Source: Bombyx mori (lineage: Eukaryota; Arthropoda; Insecta; Lepidoptera; Bombycidae). Taken from it: 64,000 nucleotides of DNA. The first letter of the stretch is position 1, and every line of letters begins with the position of its first letter. Shown here one piece after another: positions 44,083-54,600 of this stretch. The translations under genes and the position numbers were made by a program. The notes under the pieces were generated by a model. It had not been told where the DNA came from. It was given only the letters and a program-made list of their open reading frames with translations, and did not search any database. The stretch spans positions 10,485,501-10,549,500 of the forward strand of contig NC_085127.1 of the NCBI RefSeq assembly GCF_030269925.1, given 5' to 3'.

Positions 44083-44525
44083 AATTTATGATTTTATAAT
44101 AAGGTCCTTAAAAATAGGATATCCTTAAAAAGGAAATCCTTGCGATCTTCAGCGCTTAAACCCTACGCTTGACACAGGTCAGGACCGTTCATCACCCATA
44201 AAATACAAGTGAAATTGTTCCATTGTTCCACCTTAATATTTTAATATAACATCACTTTTGTTCTAGTTTCGGAGGACGAGGAATACTTCATAATTTATAT
44301 AGCTGGCCGCTTAAGCCGAGGTCTGTTAAGACGCCAAATGGCGACCCGTATTCATTTATTATAATGAGTTCTGAACAACAAGCACTTTTTCCGAACAAGT
44401 CGCATTAAGGTACGGACTACATACAAAATTCATAAAGATTTTGCATTTTCATGAATCGGTGAAGTTTTTTTAAAGAGGTTTGCTTACGAGGGTATTCAAT
44501 TATGCTTAAGCTCGAGGAAGCAGAG
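44083..44525. other. Unassigned DNA
   Basis: No coding or repeat signal recognised. Confidence 0.4.
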
Positions 44526-44957
44526 TTTTTTTTATTGCCTAGATGCGTGGACAAACTCACAGCACACCTGGTGTTAAGTGGTTACCGGAGCCCATAGACA
44601 TCGACAAAATGCGCCACCCACCTTGAGATATAAGTTCTAAGGTCTCAGTATAGTTACAACGGCTGCCCCACCCTTCAAGCCGAGACGCATTACTGCTCCA
44701 CGGCAGAAATAGGCAGGATGGTGGTATCTACCCGTGCGGACTCACAAGTGGTCCTACCACCAGTAATTACGCAAATTATAATTTTTCGGGTTTGATTTTT
44801 ATTACATGATGTTATTCCTTCACCGTGGAAGTCAATCGTGAACATTTTTCAAGTAGGTATTTCATTAGAAAAATTGGTACCCGTCTGCGGGATTCGAACA
44901 CCGGTGCATCGCTAGATACGAATGCACCGGACGTCTTATCCTGTAGGCCACGACGAC
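44526..44957 (-). mobile_element. Composite SINE, full length
   Basis: From the right: tRNA-like head GTCGTCGTGGCCTACAGGAT, B box GTTCGAATCCC, linker, then the module (ACTGGTGGTAGGACCACTTG) to its tail, a T-run at 44526 on this strand. The A box TGGCCTACAGGA is close to consensus. With the copy at 29.56 kb it defines a unit of about 435 bp. No clear target-site duplication. Confidence 0.9.
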
Positions 44958-45009
44958 CTTAAACTATATTTTAGAGTATATTAGAGAGTATATTAAATAT
45001 CAACACCAT

Positions 45010-45125
45010 AGGATGGTAGGCAGATGTTTGGCTGGGCCTCTAACATTGCTGACATACGTCCACGCGCGACAGTTATCACTCACCACAGATGGACCGTATG
45101 CTTGTCAATCTACAGACAAAAGGCA
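45010..45125 (+). mobile_element. CR1/Jockey-type LINE 3' tail, diverged
   Basis: GGTAGGCAGATGTTTGGCTG, TCTAACATTGCTGACATACG and GGACCGTATGCTTGTCAATC. Old copy. Confidence 0.6.
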
Positions 45126-45404
45126 CATAATTAATCAAGAGCGTTCGTAGACAGTAGAAATGCCAGAGGCCACAAGGGAGGAACATTGTCATAACACTAC
45201 CACACCGAGAACAACAGCTTACTTTAAAGACAAGTACCATATGTCCCCTTGAAACGCATTATAGACGAACTCGATGCTTTTTTACTATCGGGAGAGCTGT
45301 TCCAATAACAACGATTATAGAAGACATCGGATTCTTTTCAAACAATTCCTTACATTATTATTTTCCCCACCTAATCGTTTTTAGCCAAGCTATTCCAGCT
45401 ACTC
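45126..45404. other. Unassigned DNA
   Basis: No signal recognised. Confidence 0.35.
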
Positions 45405-45560
45405 GCAGGGTTGGTGAGCGCAAGGGCTCAATCTGAAAGATTTAGCTAACACTAGCCTCAGACCAGTGCTTGCTTCGCTGAATCTACCACGGAATCGGAG
45501 AGCCTAAAAGCACCGAGGTGGATCCGAATGATCCGATAAGACATATTTTGGGCGCTGGTC
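45405..45560 (-). mobile_element. Bm1-type SINE, old and rearranged
   Basis: AGTGCTTGCTTCGCTGAATC, TACCACGGAATCGGAGAGCC, then CTAAAAGCACCGAGGTGGAT and a final ATTTTGGGCG. The central portion is deleted. Confidence 0.65.
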
Positions 45561-46440
45561 GTTTTGAGTTGCTCTGTCGTCTGAGCCGAATATGAGCGGC
45601 CACTGTAATAGATAACTGTTAATAGATTTATACCACATAACTCTTCCGGTAGCAGTTCAGCATCAAGAAGACTGTAAGGTCGTTGTTATATTATTTGCTC
45701 GAATTAAATAGAAATAAGTATACATAATACAATTTATTACGAATATTGAATTGAAGCTGTTGAAATTAGGTACGTAACGGAAAAAAAAACTTTCAATTCC
45801 AAAAATTGAATCACTTATATTTAAATTTATCTACGAACAAGCACAAGCGCTTTTATGAAAGCAATAAGCTTCGAACCAAATATTAAACAAACAGAACAAC
45901 GCAACCCTTCCTTTTTGTACCCTAAGAAACGGTGCCTAAGATTCTCCACTTTAAATACTTGGAATGATTCGTCTAACAGTACAGCATCCCCTTAAAAACA
46001 AACCCCCGAACATCCCCTGGTCGTTAGCCGCCGTCTACGATATTTGCATAACTCATTACGTTGCATCCATATTTAATTAGGATATTTCCTTCTTTAGGCT
46101 TTTTTCATTCCCGTAAAGATAGTCGTATTTGAGGCTGTGAAGCTGACGTTAGATACAAAGTGGCTAAATCATATTTTTCGTATGGATACAATTGAAATTT
46201 ACAACATTTTAATATTCGTACATTGTCATTGCCAAAAAACTAATGGCTAATTGATATTCTACGAATTGATAGCGTTTGAATTTTATCGATGTCTCTTTTT
46301 AATTCAAATTTATTAAAATATTTCTATTTTTTAGTTAGATTTTCTATATAAGCGTATTTTTTTAAACTATTATTTATTTTTAATTTTTTTGTTGATTTTT
46401 TCATTTTTTTTTTTTAATTTTTTAAAAATTTCATCTGAAT
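45561..46440. other. AT-rich DNA with a TAAT/octamer-rich patch
   Basis: At about 46030-46095 the sequence has ATATTTGCATAACTCATTAC and ATTTAATTAGGATATTT, with an octamer-like ATTTGCATAA and homeodomain-type TAATTA. No repeat is recognised. The right part (46300-46440) is a T-rich run. Confidence 0.3.
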
Positions 46441-46730
46441 CAGTTGGTAACTTATCCGAGAAGTAGGTGATCGGCGCGCCTGGTAGTTTCCCTTCTTGGT
46501 CTTGATGCAGGCACTCCGGGTCTCAGGAAAACAAAAAATCGCTAATCCTGATTATCCTAGTAAGGATAACGGATCAAACTGCTTAAAATATTGAATTGTC
46601 ATCGTTCCTTAATAAGTATGCCAAATTTCGAGTTAATCCGACGTTTTGAAGGGGGTCAAAATCATGTTCAAAGATTCCGTTACACACTAACATACGTATG
46701 AAGCTAATGAAAGCGTATTAATAAAAATAT
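46440..46730 (+). mobile_element. RTE-type LINE 3' UTR remnant
   Basis: AAGTATGCCAAATTTCGAGT, TAATCCGACGTTTTGAAGGG and CAAAGATTCCGTTACACACT match what I remember of 3' ends of lepidopteran RTE-like LINEs. No ORF remains. Family call is from memory. Confidence 0.45.
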
Positions 46731-46759
46731 ACCACGGACTGAATTTTTCATTAAGTATT

Positions 46760-46955
46760 TTACAATTTATGTTCAACTAATCATACCAGTCGCGCTTTGC
46801 TGGCTGATCCTTGATTCTAATTTGTACCGATCACTGCCAACCAGACTTTAGCGGATCATCGGCTAGGTCAATCTGTAAATTTCCTGAAAATTTTAAAGAA
46901 GTCAGTCCAGTCGTTCTAGCGTCTACATTAAGCGTCGACTTTTATATAAATAGAT
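46760..46955. mobile_element. Helitron- or RTE-like fragment
   Basis: CCAGTCGCGCTTTGCTGGCT near the left and AAAGAAGTCAGTCCAGTCGT near the right are like the opposite ends of the Helitron-type repeats in this window (compare GTCCGCTTCGCTGGTC at 6.0 kb). Diverged. Confidence 0.35.
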
Positions 46956-46965
46956 GAGGTACTTA

Positions 46966-47202
46966 CAGGTGGTAGGACCTTTTGTGGGTCCGCACGGGTA
47001 GGTACCACCACCCTGCCTATTTCTGCCGTGAAGCAGTAATGCGTTTCGGTTTGAAGGGTGGGGCAGCCGTTGTAACTATACTGAGACCTGAGAACTTATC
47101 TCAAGGTGGGTGATAAATTTACGTTGTAGATGTCTATGGGCTCCAGTAACCACTTAACACCAGGTGGGCTGTGAGCTCGTCCACCTATGAAAATAAAAAA
47201 CG
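46966..47202 (+). repeat. 250-bp module copy
   Basis: Begins TTACAGGTGGTAGGACCTTT and ends GCTCGTCCACCTATGAAAATAAA. It has a small deletion in TTATATCTCAAGG, but is otherwise close to consensus. Confidence 0.9.
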
Positions 47203-48310
47203 AAAGAGAAATCGGTGTCTAACCAAATGTCCTGAACGGGAGTTTAGTATTCGCCAATACCGGGGTGCTACTTGAAATCGATTGCCATTTAATTTGGTAG
47301 CGAGTTCGGCACGGGGGGCCAAACATTGCTAATGGCTGTGCAAACTTTAATCGTTTCCTCCTTCGAATTTTATGAATTCCTTTCGTTTAAAATTAGTTTC
47401 TCGACTTTCAGGATGATGTTGCTTGTAATGAATTAATTCGGTTTCGTAAAATCGAATACATTCCTAAATATAGGCTTGTAACAATTGGGCGGGATATAAA
47501 AAATAATTGTGACGCAATATAACTAATTTAATTAAGGTATTTTAATTTTTCGATAGTGGCATATGCATTGTACTTACTAAAGGCACGGACGCACTGATGC
47601 GATGAACACAAAGCCGTGAGATTTGTTAGAAGCAAACAATCGGAAAGATAAGTCGGTAGCTAACGAACAGCGATCGGACTATCTCATCTAACACTAAAAT
47701 CTCTACACTTATCTTGTTAACCACGAATTCGTGCATATGGCTTCGGTAGTCCAGCTATAGCTACTGCTGTTGAGCTGCCTCAACTGATCAGTGGTATTAA
47801 CATTCAGTACTCATTTATCTGTCCTGCACTAAATTGGTCGTTCCCGGCGTTTAATGGTGTTAGGACGTCTTAAATCTCAATGAGTAGCTAAAATAGATGC
47901 GCTCGCATAGATAGGTACCAATATTCTGCCTATTTCTGCATAGGAACAGCATTCTGGATCTTCAACAAGCTTCCAGACAACAGACTAGAGGAATTAACTG
48001 ATCTGCGATTCTATGCATATTGTAGGTGTTTTTAAATATATTCAATATTTAATAAGGTGCTTAAAGGCTTGGTCTATCTTTATAGATCACTCTGAATATT
48101 ATTGATCCTAGTCCAGCGCCTCATAGCAGTTGTAATTTCTCCAGAATTGCTCCAAATATAAACGGTACTCGTTGTCCAATTATACCATCCTGTTGACTGT
48201 TTTCCATTGTGTTATAGTGTGTTATAAAGTCACTCTCTCTCTCTCTCTCACTCTCTCTATCCAAGTTACACATACTATTATTTAACGGGTTCTTACCGTG
48301 ATTTTAACAT
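47203..48310. other. Mostly unassigned; old module fragment at 47.85 kb
   Basis: At 47850-47955 the words TTTAATGGTGTTAGGACGTC and TCTGCCTATTTCTGCATAGG mark a decayed module start. From 47220 to 47480 the sequence is repeat-free with CpG-rich and TTTAAT-rich blocks. A (TC)n microsatellite sits at 48231-48259. Confidence 0.4.
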
Positions 48311-48875
48311 AAAAAACACACTGAGTTTCTCGCCGAATCTTCTCAGTGCTTCTGACCGGTTCTTCCACCATGAGACAAAGCAACACCTTGCGTCACCGGT
48401 CGCCGGGTTCAGCTTCTCATTAAGCACAACTCCACTGCTAAAGCGGTGTCAGTTCTCGCTCATTTCTCTGTGTAAATCAATTAGACCTACATATATATTA
48501 TGTATATACAGTAGGTCGTGATTCTAATCCGGTGGTAGATACTGCGAGGCACTGCTCTTACTAGACTAGTGTTGGCAAATTCTCTCAGGTTGAGCCCGTG
48601 AGCTCACCTATCACTCCGCGCTAAAGCCTTGTTCGGACTAGGCGAGTATTTTAGTCGAGTACCGAGTAATTTAGTAGCTAAATGTGTCTGAGCACCAAAA
48701 ATTTAGTCGAGTAGGTTTGTAAATAATTTAGTCAAGTCAATCCATTTTGTTTTATTTTTTCGGGCGAGTAGAGAGTAGTTTAGCCACTAAATTACTCGGT
48801 ACTCGACTAAAATACTCGCCTAGTCCGAACAAGGCTTAAGAGAATAGCCCCTTAGGCTAGGTAGGCGGGAAAAAA
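48311..48875 (+). mobile_element. Bm1-type SINE broken by two insertions
   Basis: Pieces are 48315-48350 (CACTGAGTTTCTCGCCGAAT), 48512-48621 (TCCGGTGGTAGATACTGCGA to CCCGTGAGCTCACC) and 48840-48875 (TAGGCTAGGTAGGCGGGAAA). Between the first two lies about 160 bp of unidentified DNA with a short hairpin (GACCTAC/GTAGGTC). Between the last two lies the MITE at 48625. Confidence 0.8.
48625..48836. mobile_element. Harbinger-like MITE with 51-bp perfect inverted repeats
   Basis: Ends AGCCTTGTTCGGACTAGGCG and its exact complement at the right; 51 bp match without error, then one mismatch and 6 more matching bases. TAA lies on both sides (48622-48624, 48837-48839), the 3-bp duplication of PIF/Harbinger elements. 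Internal TTTAGTCGAGTA units recur. 212 bp, no ORF. The identical ends and its place inside an old Bm1 show a recent insertion. Confidence 0.88.
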
Positions 48876-50149
48876 CAGACCAAAGAGTAGATAGACAGAT
48901 TTGTCTGCTCCCAACATCCTACCCGCAAATTTCAGTCTACACGCGAATGAAAATGTACCTACATATGTGTTATGTAAAAACAACATATAAATGTTAAATA
49001 TAATATCGTCGGATAAAAAACCCCAATAATTGCACCCTCCATATTGACAAAATGCATTTTACTATTACAAAATGGCAGTTGTTCAGAACGAAACTATTCA
49101 TACAAATCTACAGTGTATTCTGTCTAAAAAATTACATTGAAAATCAACCTTACCACCTTAAAACAAGGATCATGGTGATCATGAATTGTTCGTTAAGGCG
49201 GTAAAATGGTCTTTATTTCATTACATCAAGATTGAAACTCGTTTTTTATTTATTTTGATGTACTTCAAAGTTTGTTAAAACAGTATTTGAATAGTTCGTG
49301 GATGTAGAATGCGTTGTGAGTGGTTGAGTGCTTAGCAAGCGGATTTGTGACGTCACATGGTTATGCAGAAAGTGCTTAAAAAAACTATTATTTAAAATTT
49401 TAATATCAATAGTTTGAATTCGCGCTTCGTTTAGGCGATTAAGTTGAAAAATGAATTAGTTGTAAATTTGTAACTGTATGTTCGGTAAAGGCTAATTAAT
49501 AATTCGTCAGTATACCCCATACCTTTGACGGAAGATACGTGGTGCGTTTAGTGTCTAAAAAAACGTCTAACCTAAATGCAGCCAGATTCATTAGTACTAA
49601 ATTAATTGTAATTGGCATAAATTTTAAGGTCACTAGTTAGCTTGGAAACGTAATTAGGTAGACGCTGCGTCGAGCTAATGTCGCTGCTTGCCAGACTGAC
49701 AAACCGATTGCAAAGCTTGTATATATGCAAATCTACCTAGAAGTATCGGTGGCTTTCGCCGGAGCTTAATCACAACTGCGCTAATACCGCTGATACTATG
49801 AGATATTTGTATCAAACTTATAAAGTTCTAAAATCTAAAATCGCGTGAAATTTTAATTTTAGCCTTGAAAAATAAAATAATGAAATGACAATTACTGGTT
49901 CTCTATTGTTTATCATCGATGTCGATGACACGATGGACATGTATTCAATTTTAGGGTGGATGTCATGGGAATCACATCCCATAGTGTTTGTGCGATGCAC
50001 CCCATCTACACGTGCTTTGTATGTAAGCTGTGAATTAATGTTGAGAGTAGTATGTATGTTTACATATTCAGTGAACAAATCTATCTTTGAAAAATCTAGT
50101 TCTTTCTTATTCCTTAGTTACGCTGTTTATGAATACTAGATGATGACCG
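48876..50149. other. Mostly unassigned DNA with an imperfect hairpin
   Basis: At 49148-49210 two arms (TTACCACCTTAAAACAA and TTGTTCGTTAAGGCGGTAA) fold around GATCATGGTGATC. Overlapping 84-86 codon frames at 49818-50139 lack motifs. Otherwise nothing recognised. Confidence 0.35.
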
Positions 50150-50387
50150 ATTTTTTTTTTGATAACGCCGTCTTGTTGTGTCTTTAAAGCGGTTAGTTGC
50201 CCTCAATTAAGAAAAATAGTATTATTATTCGCCAATAGATGTCGGGAAGAGTTGATTATTGAAAACACGAATAAAACAACATTTTCTGAAAATAAATCGT
50301 AGCTAGATCGATTTATCTCCCCCGAAATGCCCCTATATACTAAATTTTATGAAAATCGTTGGAGCCGTTTCCGAGATTCAGATTATA
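50150..50387 (+). mobile_element. LINE 3' UTR (RTE-like), left part, split by mariner
   Basis: CCCCTATATACTAAATTTTA and CGTTGGAGCCGTTTCCGAGA lead to GATTATA, where the mariner interrupts. The text continues after the mariner with a TATATATA run and CAAGAATTGCTCGTTTAAAG. I recall this as the 3' end of a Bombyx RTE-like LINE. No ORF. Confidence 0.5.
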
Positions 50388-51694
50388 CCTAGTCAGGTCA
50401 TAAGTATTGTCACACAGTAAAAACTTTTCTTTTAGAATGCTGGCCACAAAAAAGTTTATTGAATTCTAATTTCGAATTGTTCATGAAAATAAAAATGTAT
50501 ACTTTTAGAATTTTACTCATTTTTAAATATGGAGTGGACGCTTAAAGAAGACCGTGTTGCAGTTATTGCGTTGCATCGTTGCGGTTACGCGCCAATTCAA
50601 ATTTTTAACATACTGAAAAATTTAAATATAACCAAAAGATTCGTTTATCGTACCATCAATCGATACAATGAAGACTCTAGTGTAGATGACAGGTCAAGAA
50701 GTGGTCGCCCTCGGTCTGTTAGGACTCCAGCAGTGATAAAAGCTATGAAGGCGCGAATTCAAAGAAATCCCAAACGTAAGCAGAAACTGTTCGCCCTTCA
50801 GATGGGGTTATGCAGAACCACGGTGAAAAGGGTGTTAAATGAAGACTTAGGGCTTCGGGCGTATCGAAGAAAAACAGGACATCGTTTGAATGCTCGTCTA
50901 ATGGACTTGAGACTGAAGAGATGCCGCGCTTTGTTGAAGTGGTACGCGGGAAAAAAATATCGGGAAATTCTTTTTTCGGATGAAAAAATTTTTACCTTAG
51001 AAGAGAGCTACAACAAACAAAATGGTAAGGTGTACGCACAAAGTAGTGAAGAAGCGAGCAACTGTATTCCGCGTGTCCAACGAGGTCATTTTCCATCCTC
51101 GCTCATGGTATGGTTGGGAGTTTCTTATTGGGGCTTAACAGAGGCACATTTTTGTGAGAAAGGTGTAAAAACGAATGCAGTTGTGTATCAAAATACAGTC
51201 CTGACGAACCTTCTGGAACCTGTTTCTCATACCATGTTCAATAACAGGCACTGGGTATTCCAACAAGATTCGGCGCCAGCTCATAGAGCGAAGAGCACAC
51301 AAGACTGGCTGGCGGCGCGTGAAATCGACTTCATCCGGCACGAAGACTGGCCCTCCTCCAGTCCAGATTTGAATCCGTTAGATTACAAGATATGGCAACA
51401 CTTGGAGGAAAAGGTGTGCTCAAAACCTCATCCCAATTTGGAGTCACTCAAGACATCCTTGATTAAGGCAGCCGCCGATATTGACATGGACCTCGTTCGT
51501 GCTGCGATAGACGACTGGCCGCGCAGATTGAAGGCCTGTATTCAAAATCACGGAGGTCATTTTGAATAAACTTTAGTGTCATAAGAATCTATGTTTTGTT
51601 AAGTTCATTTTGGTATATGAATGGTTACATAATGAATAAACTTGTTTCAATTATTTTACATTAAACATGTGACAGAATTTATGACCTGACTAGG
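50388..51694 (+). mobile_element. Complete mariner element, DD37D type
   Basis: 1307 bp bounded by inverted repeats CCTAGTCAGGTCATAAGTAT at the left and, in reverse complement, CCTAGTCAGGTCATAAATTC at the right. They match at 24 of 27 positions through TGTCACA and are flanked by TA on both sides (50386-50387, 51695-51696). It encodes one uninterrupted transposase and looks structurally autonomous. It sits inside a LINE 3' UTR. Confidence 0.95.
50529..51569 (+). CDS. Mariner-family transposase, DD37D (maT/Bmmar-like)
   Basis: A 346-residue cut-and-paste transposase, normal length for mariner. It would bind the element's inverted ends and cut and join DNA at TA sites in the nucleus. Residues 1-110 hold the DNA-binding part, two helix-turn-helix regions, with a GRPR linker at 59-62. 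The catalytic triad is visible: D151 in ILFSDEKIF, D247 in VFQQDSAPAH, and D285 in PDLNPLDYKIW. There are 37 residues between the second and third aspartates, so DD37D rather than classical DD34D mariner or DD34E Tc1. The ATG is 141 bp inside the left end; the stop TAA is 125 bp before the right end. No frameshift or stop. DD37D elements are known from insects, including silkmoth Bmmar1 and the maT group; which one this is needs a database match. Activity is inferred, not shown. Confidence 0.95.
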   Translation: MEWTLKEDRVAVIALHRCGYAPIQIFNILKNLNITKRFVYRTINRYNEDSSVDDRSRSGRPRSVRTPAVIKAMKARIQRNPKRKQKLFALQMGLCRTTVKRVLNEDLGLRAYRRKTGHRLNARLMDLRLKRCRALLKWYAGKKYREILFSDEKIFTLEESYNKQNGKVYAQSSEEASNCIPRVQRGHFPSSLMVWLGVSYWGLTEAHFCEKGVKTNAVVYQNTVLTNLLEPVSHTMFNNRHWVFQQDSAPAHRAKSTQDWLAAREIDFIRHEDWPSSSPDLNPLDYKIWQHLEEKVCSKPHPNLESLKTSLIKAAADIDMDLVRAAIDDWPRRLKACIQNHGGHFE

Positions 51695-51780
51695 TATATA
51701 TATATTAATATACAAGAATTGCTCGTTTAAAGGTATAAGATTCGTCATTGAAAATTAGTATTACGTACCACGAGTATTTA
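51695..51780 (+). mobile_element. LINE 3' UTR (RTE-like), right part
   Basis: TATATATATA, ATACAAGAATTGCTCGTTTA and AAGGTATAAGATTCGTCATT continue the sequence broken at 50387. Confidence 0.5.
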
Positions 51781-52013
51781 ATGAGGCACGTTTGGATGGC
51801 TTCCTTCTGTGACTGCGTCCACACACCATAAAGTGCACTGTAGTGTGCCTTCGAAATCAATAAAAATATTGCAGTTGGACTATATAAAACTGATAGTAGC
51901 CAGCGATGTAAGACAAAATAAAAAAGCCTATTCATTGCCGGCTGCTAATCGTGAGCACCTTTGTACACGGAACGTACCTGAAAGAAAAATCAACTGATTC
52001 TTATTAAAAAAAA

Positions 52014-52354
52014 AACCTTTTTTTTCCCTACCAATACTGATAGCCTTGAGAGGCTATTTCAGCTTCGCCCTAACATGTAGGTGAGCTCACGCGGCTCAAA
52101 CCGGAGTGTTGCTAACAGTGGTCCTGGCAAGAGCAGTGCTTCGCAGAATCTACCACCGGATCGGAAGCGCGACCCACTAAGAAGATCCGGCGTGAAACTC
52201 AATAGGCTGTGTCTATGGGTTAATTCGCTCGCCGAGCCCTTCGTCGCTAGCGACGGGTTCGACGAGGACGGTGACCGGTGCTTGTGGTACCTAAAAGCAC
52301 CGTTAATGGATTGGGAGGATCCGTAATGACGTGTTTTTGGCGACGTCGACAAGA
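52014..52354 (-). mobile_element. Bm1-type SINE, near full length
   Basis: T-run (poly(A) on minus), TGATAGCCTTGAGAGGCTAT, GTGAGCTCACGCGGCTC, GGTGACCGGTGCTTGTGGTA, GGGAGGATCCG and GCGACGTCGAC. Low divergence. The flanks (GATTCTTATTAA and GATTATTATCTTA) are only roughly alike, so no firm duplication. Confidence 0.9.
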
Positions 52355-53786
52355 TTATTATCTTAATTGCTCTTAACTTCTGACGTCACACACTAGTGGT
52401 ACGCATTTTTTATTGTACAATACTTCTTAATATATAATGGCAATTATTTCAATAATATTGGCACCGCGATATTTACTTTTCTATTTTAGGTAACAGAACC
52501 AAAAGGACACTGTGTCTTAACGTCTAAGTAACATAGTATAAATTGAACTAATATTACAGCGCTGTGGCTAAGTAATCTCTGATCACTTGAGACACGATCG
52601 CGTTTAGAAATTTGTCTACAAATTATGTTTATAGAGGTGATTAGTAGCTGTGTGTGAGTGTGTCGTTATCAATTCAGTGTGATGAATTATTTACATATGT
52701 TTATTAAATAGATTTGGGCGCATAGTTTGCTATGTAAATATATTTATTCAATTTTCGCTCTCTTAATTCTCTATAATAGATAATATCGTTCTTTGATCCA
52801 TGCCTTAAAAAGACTTAGAGCCGAGAGAAATGAAAAAACTTCTGATATGAATCGATCTGAGAAATTTCAGTCTAGTTACATATAGTCTTCAGCAATAAAA
52901 GTGACACCAAAATAAAAGTTTTACTCAATAATAATTTTTCTATATCACTATTTAAATTAAACAAAGATTTTATGCATTTTTCAGTATTTTTATAATGAAG
53001 TCAAAATTACAATAGAAAACCAAAGTTACTTCATATGGAACGTTGCGGTGGAGATACTACTGGAGATATAGATAAAGGGTTGATGTCAGACAGGCTGCCG
53101 TGAAACTCATGTCGAAGCCCTATGTAGTATGATACGAGGACATACTGCACCGACCCCAGATAATATATGTAATGATAATAATAATAATAATAATTCATTT
53201 ATTTATGAGATAATAATAATCCATGAATGAAAAGAAAAGAAAATAAACAAGAATAATAACAAACAAGTAGGCCTTCTCAACTAAGATTACTAGATTATTT
53301 CTAACTATTAAAAACAAATTCTACCTTATATTTATTTAACTAAGAGCTTATCATTATTTTTGTTAGTCCGCAAATGAACCATGGTACACAGGTTCAAGTA
53401 AAGGATAAGAGTGTAAAGATGACGATTATCCAAATAAAACAAGGAAGCTTTGTATGAACTAGCCATTTCCTGTTAACATCTCTATATCATATCCTTCACT
53501 CACTGCGCAGAAGATTATGGAGTAACGTGCTCTGTGACTTTACTCAGGTTAAATATAGCTAAACTGGCGCCATCGTACCGTCACGTCTACGTGCGTCAAC
53601 GAGGAATCAGTTTGTTTTAGCGAAGTTACATGACAAACGTATACATGATAAACGTGAAAATAAATTGAAAATAAACAGTTTATTTGTCAAGATGATTATC
53701 TTGACTAGACCAACATGGGGCCTCAATGCTATATATCCAGTATATATTATTATAACAACGTCATGTCACAAACTTAAGGTTAGTTT
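52355..53786. other. Unassigned AT-rich DNA
   Basis: An (AAT)n run lies at about 53170-53194. Several A/T-rich frames without motifs. No repeat family recognised. Confidence 0.35.
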
Positions 53787-54456
53787 TTTTTTTTTGCTTT
53801 GTCAGGAGGAAATCGCCGTACTTCCGCCCTTCACTGGGGATGGAGGGCGGGGCATGTCGGAGTCGAACCGACTAAAACCTCCTGTCTCTCAACAACCAAC
53901 GTCCAAACCTCGCATGAGACAAAACTCATGAAAAGGCAAAGGGGGGAAAGTGAAGCGTTTAGTGCGGAGCACATCTCTCCCATCACCCTCCCCCTCGGGA
54001 CGCCGGACTGGCGGTCGTCGGCGCCACGACCACCAGCCCTCTCGGTCGGCAGGCTATCCGAAGCCCGCCTAGATGGCTCCGGTTAGAATGGTCTATCCTA
54101 CGGAATACCCCGCTGGGTCAGAACCAGAGCAGCTTGCACGTCGTCTTCTTAGGCCCCCTTCGCCGATCCCCAGGCCGACATGTGAGGGAGACCCGAAACA
54201 CTTAGAGGGCCAGGGCTTGGGCGAAATCCGCCTCCCTGGCCCCCGCTCGACGGTGGAGGGCCTGTGTGTCTCTCACGCGCCCCGCCGCCTCCTTCTGCGA
54301 GATGGTGCACTCGCAGAAGTCGAGCATCGCCTTCCATGACTCGTCGTCACCGAGCATCGATGCCACAACACTCGGCAACGACAAGTCGTTTCCTATTTTT
54401 GCGACGAGGACACGGCGCCACCCCTCCCATGCGGGGCAGGCGACGAGCGTGTGCTC
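53787..54456 (-). pseudogene. R1-type LINE: ORF2 C-terminus and 3' UTR
   Basis: The minus frame from 54456 to the stop at 54202 reads AEHTLVACPAWEGWRRVLVA, then NDLSLPSVVASMLGDDESWK and CECTISQKEAAGRVRDTQ. The HTL..CPAW zinc-knuckle remnant and the LSLPxVVxxMLG block are typical of R1-clade LINE ORF2 C-termini. A GC-rich 3' UTR runs to a poly(A) tail seen as a T-run at 53787. The GC content and CpG frequency differ sharply from the surroundings. Truncated at 54456; reverse-transcriptase and endonuclease domains are absent. Overlapping frames here are shadows. Confidence 0.85.
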
Positions 54457-54600
54457 CGCCGTTGTAACTATACTGAGACCTTAGAACTTTTATCTCAAGA
54501 TGGGTGGCGCGTTTACGTTGTAGATGTCTATGGGCTCCAGTAACCACTTAATACCAGGTGGGCTGTGGGCTCGTCCATCATCCATCTAAGCAATGAATTA
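54457..54600 (+). repeat. 3' half of the 250-bp module
   Basis: Begins abruptly at GTTGTAACTATACTGAGACC, against the R1 fragment, and ends CATCTAAGCAATGAATTAAA. Low divergence. Confidence 0.9.

Noticed and set aside
51705..51997. Small frames on both strands after the mariner
   Set aside because: No motif; they overlap the LINE 3' end and unassigned DNA.
54073..54547. Cluster of overlapping ORFs on both strands
   Set aside because: Only the minus frame ending at 54202 matches an R1-type LINE; the others come from its high GC content.
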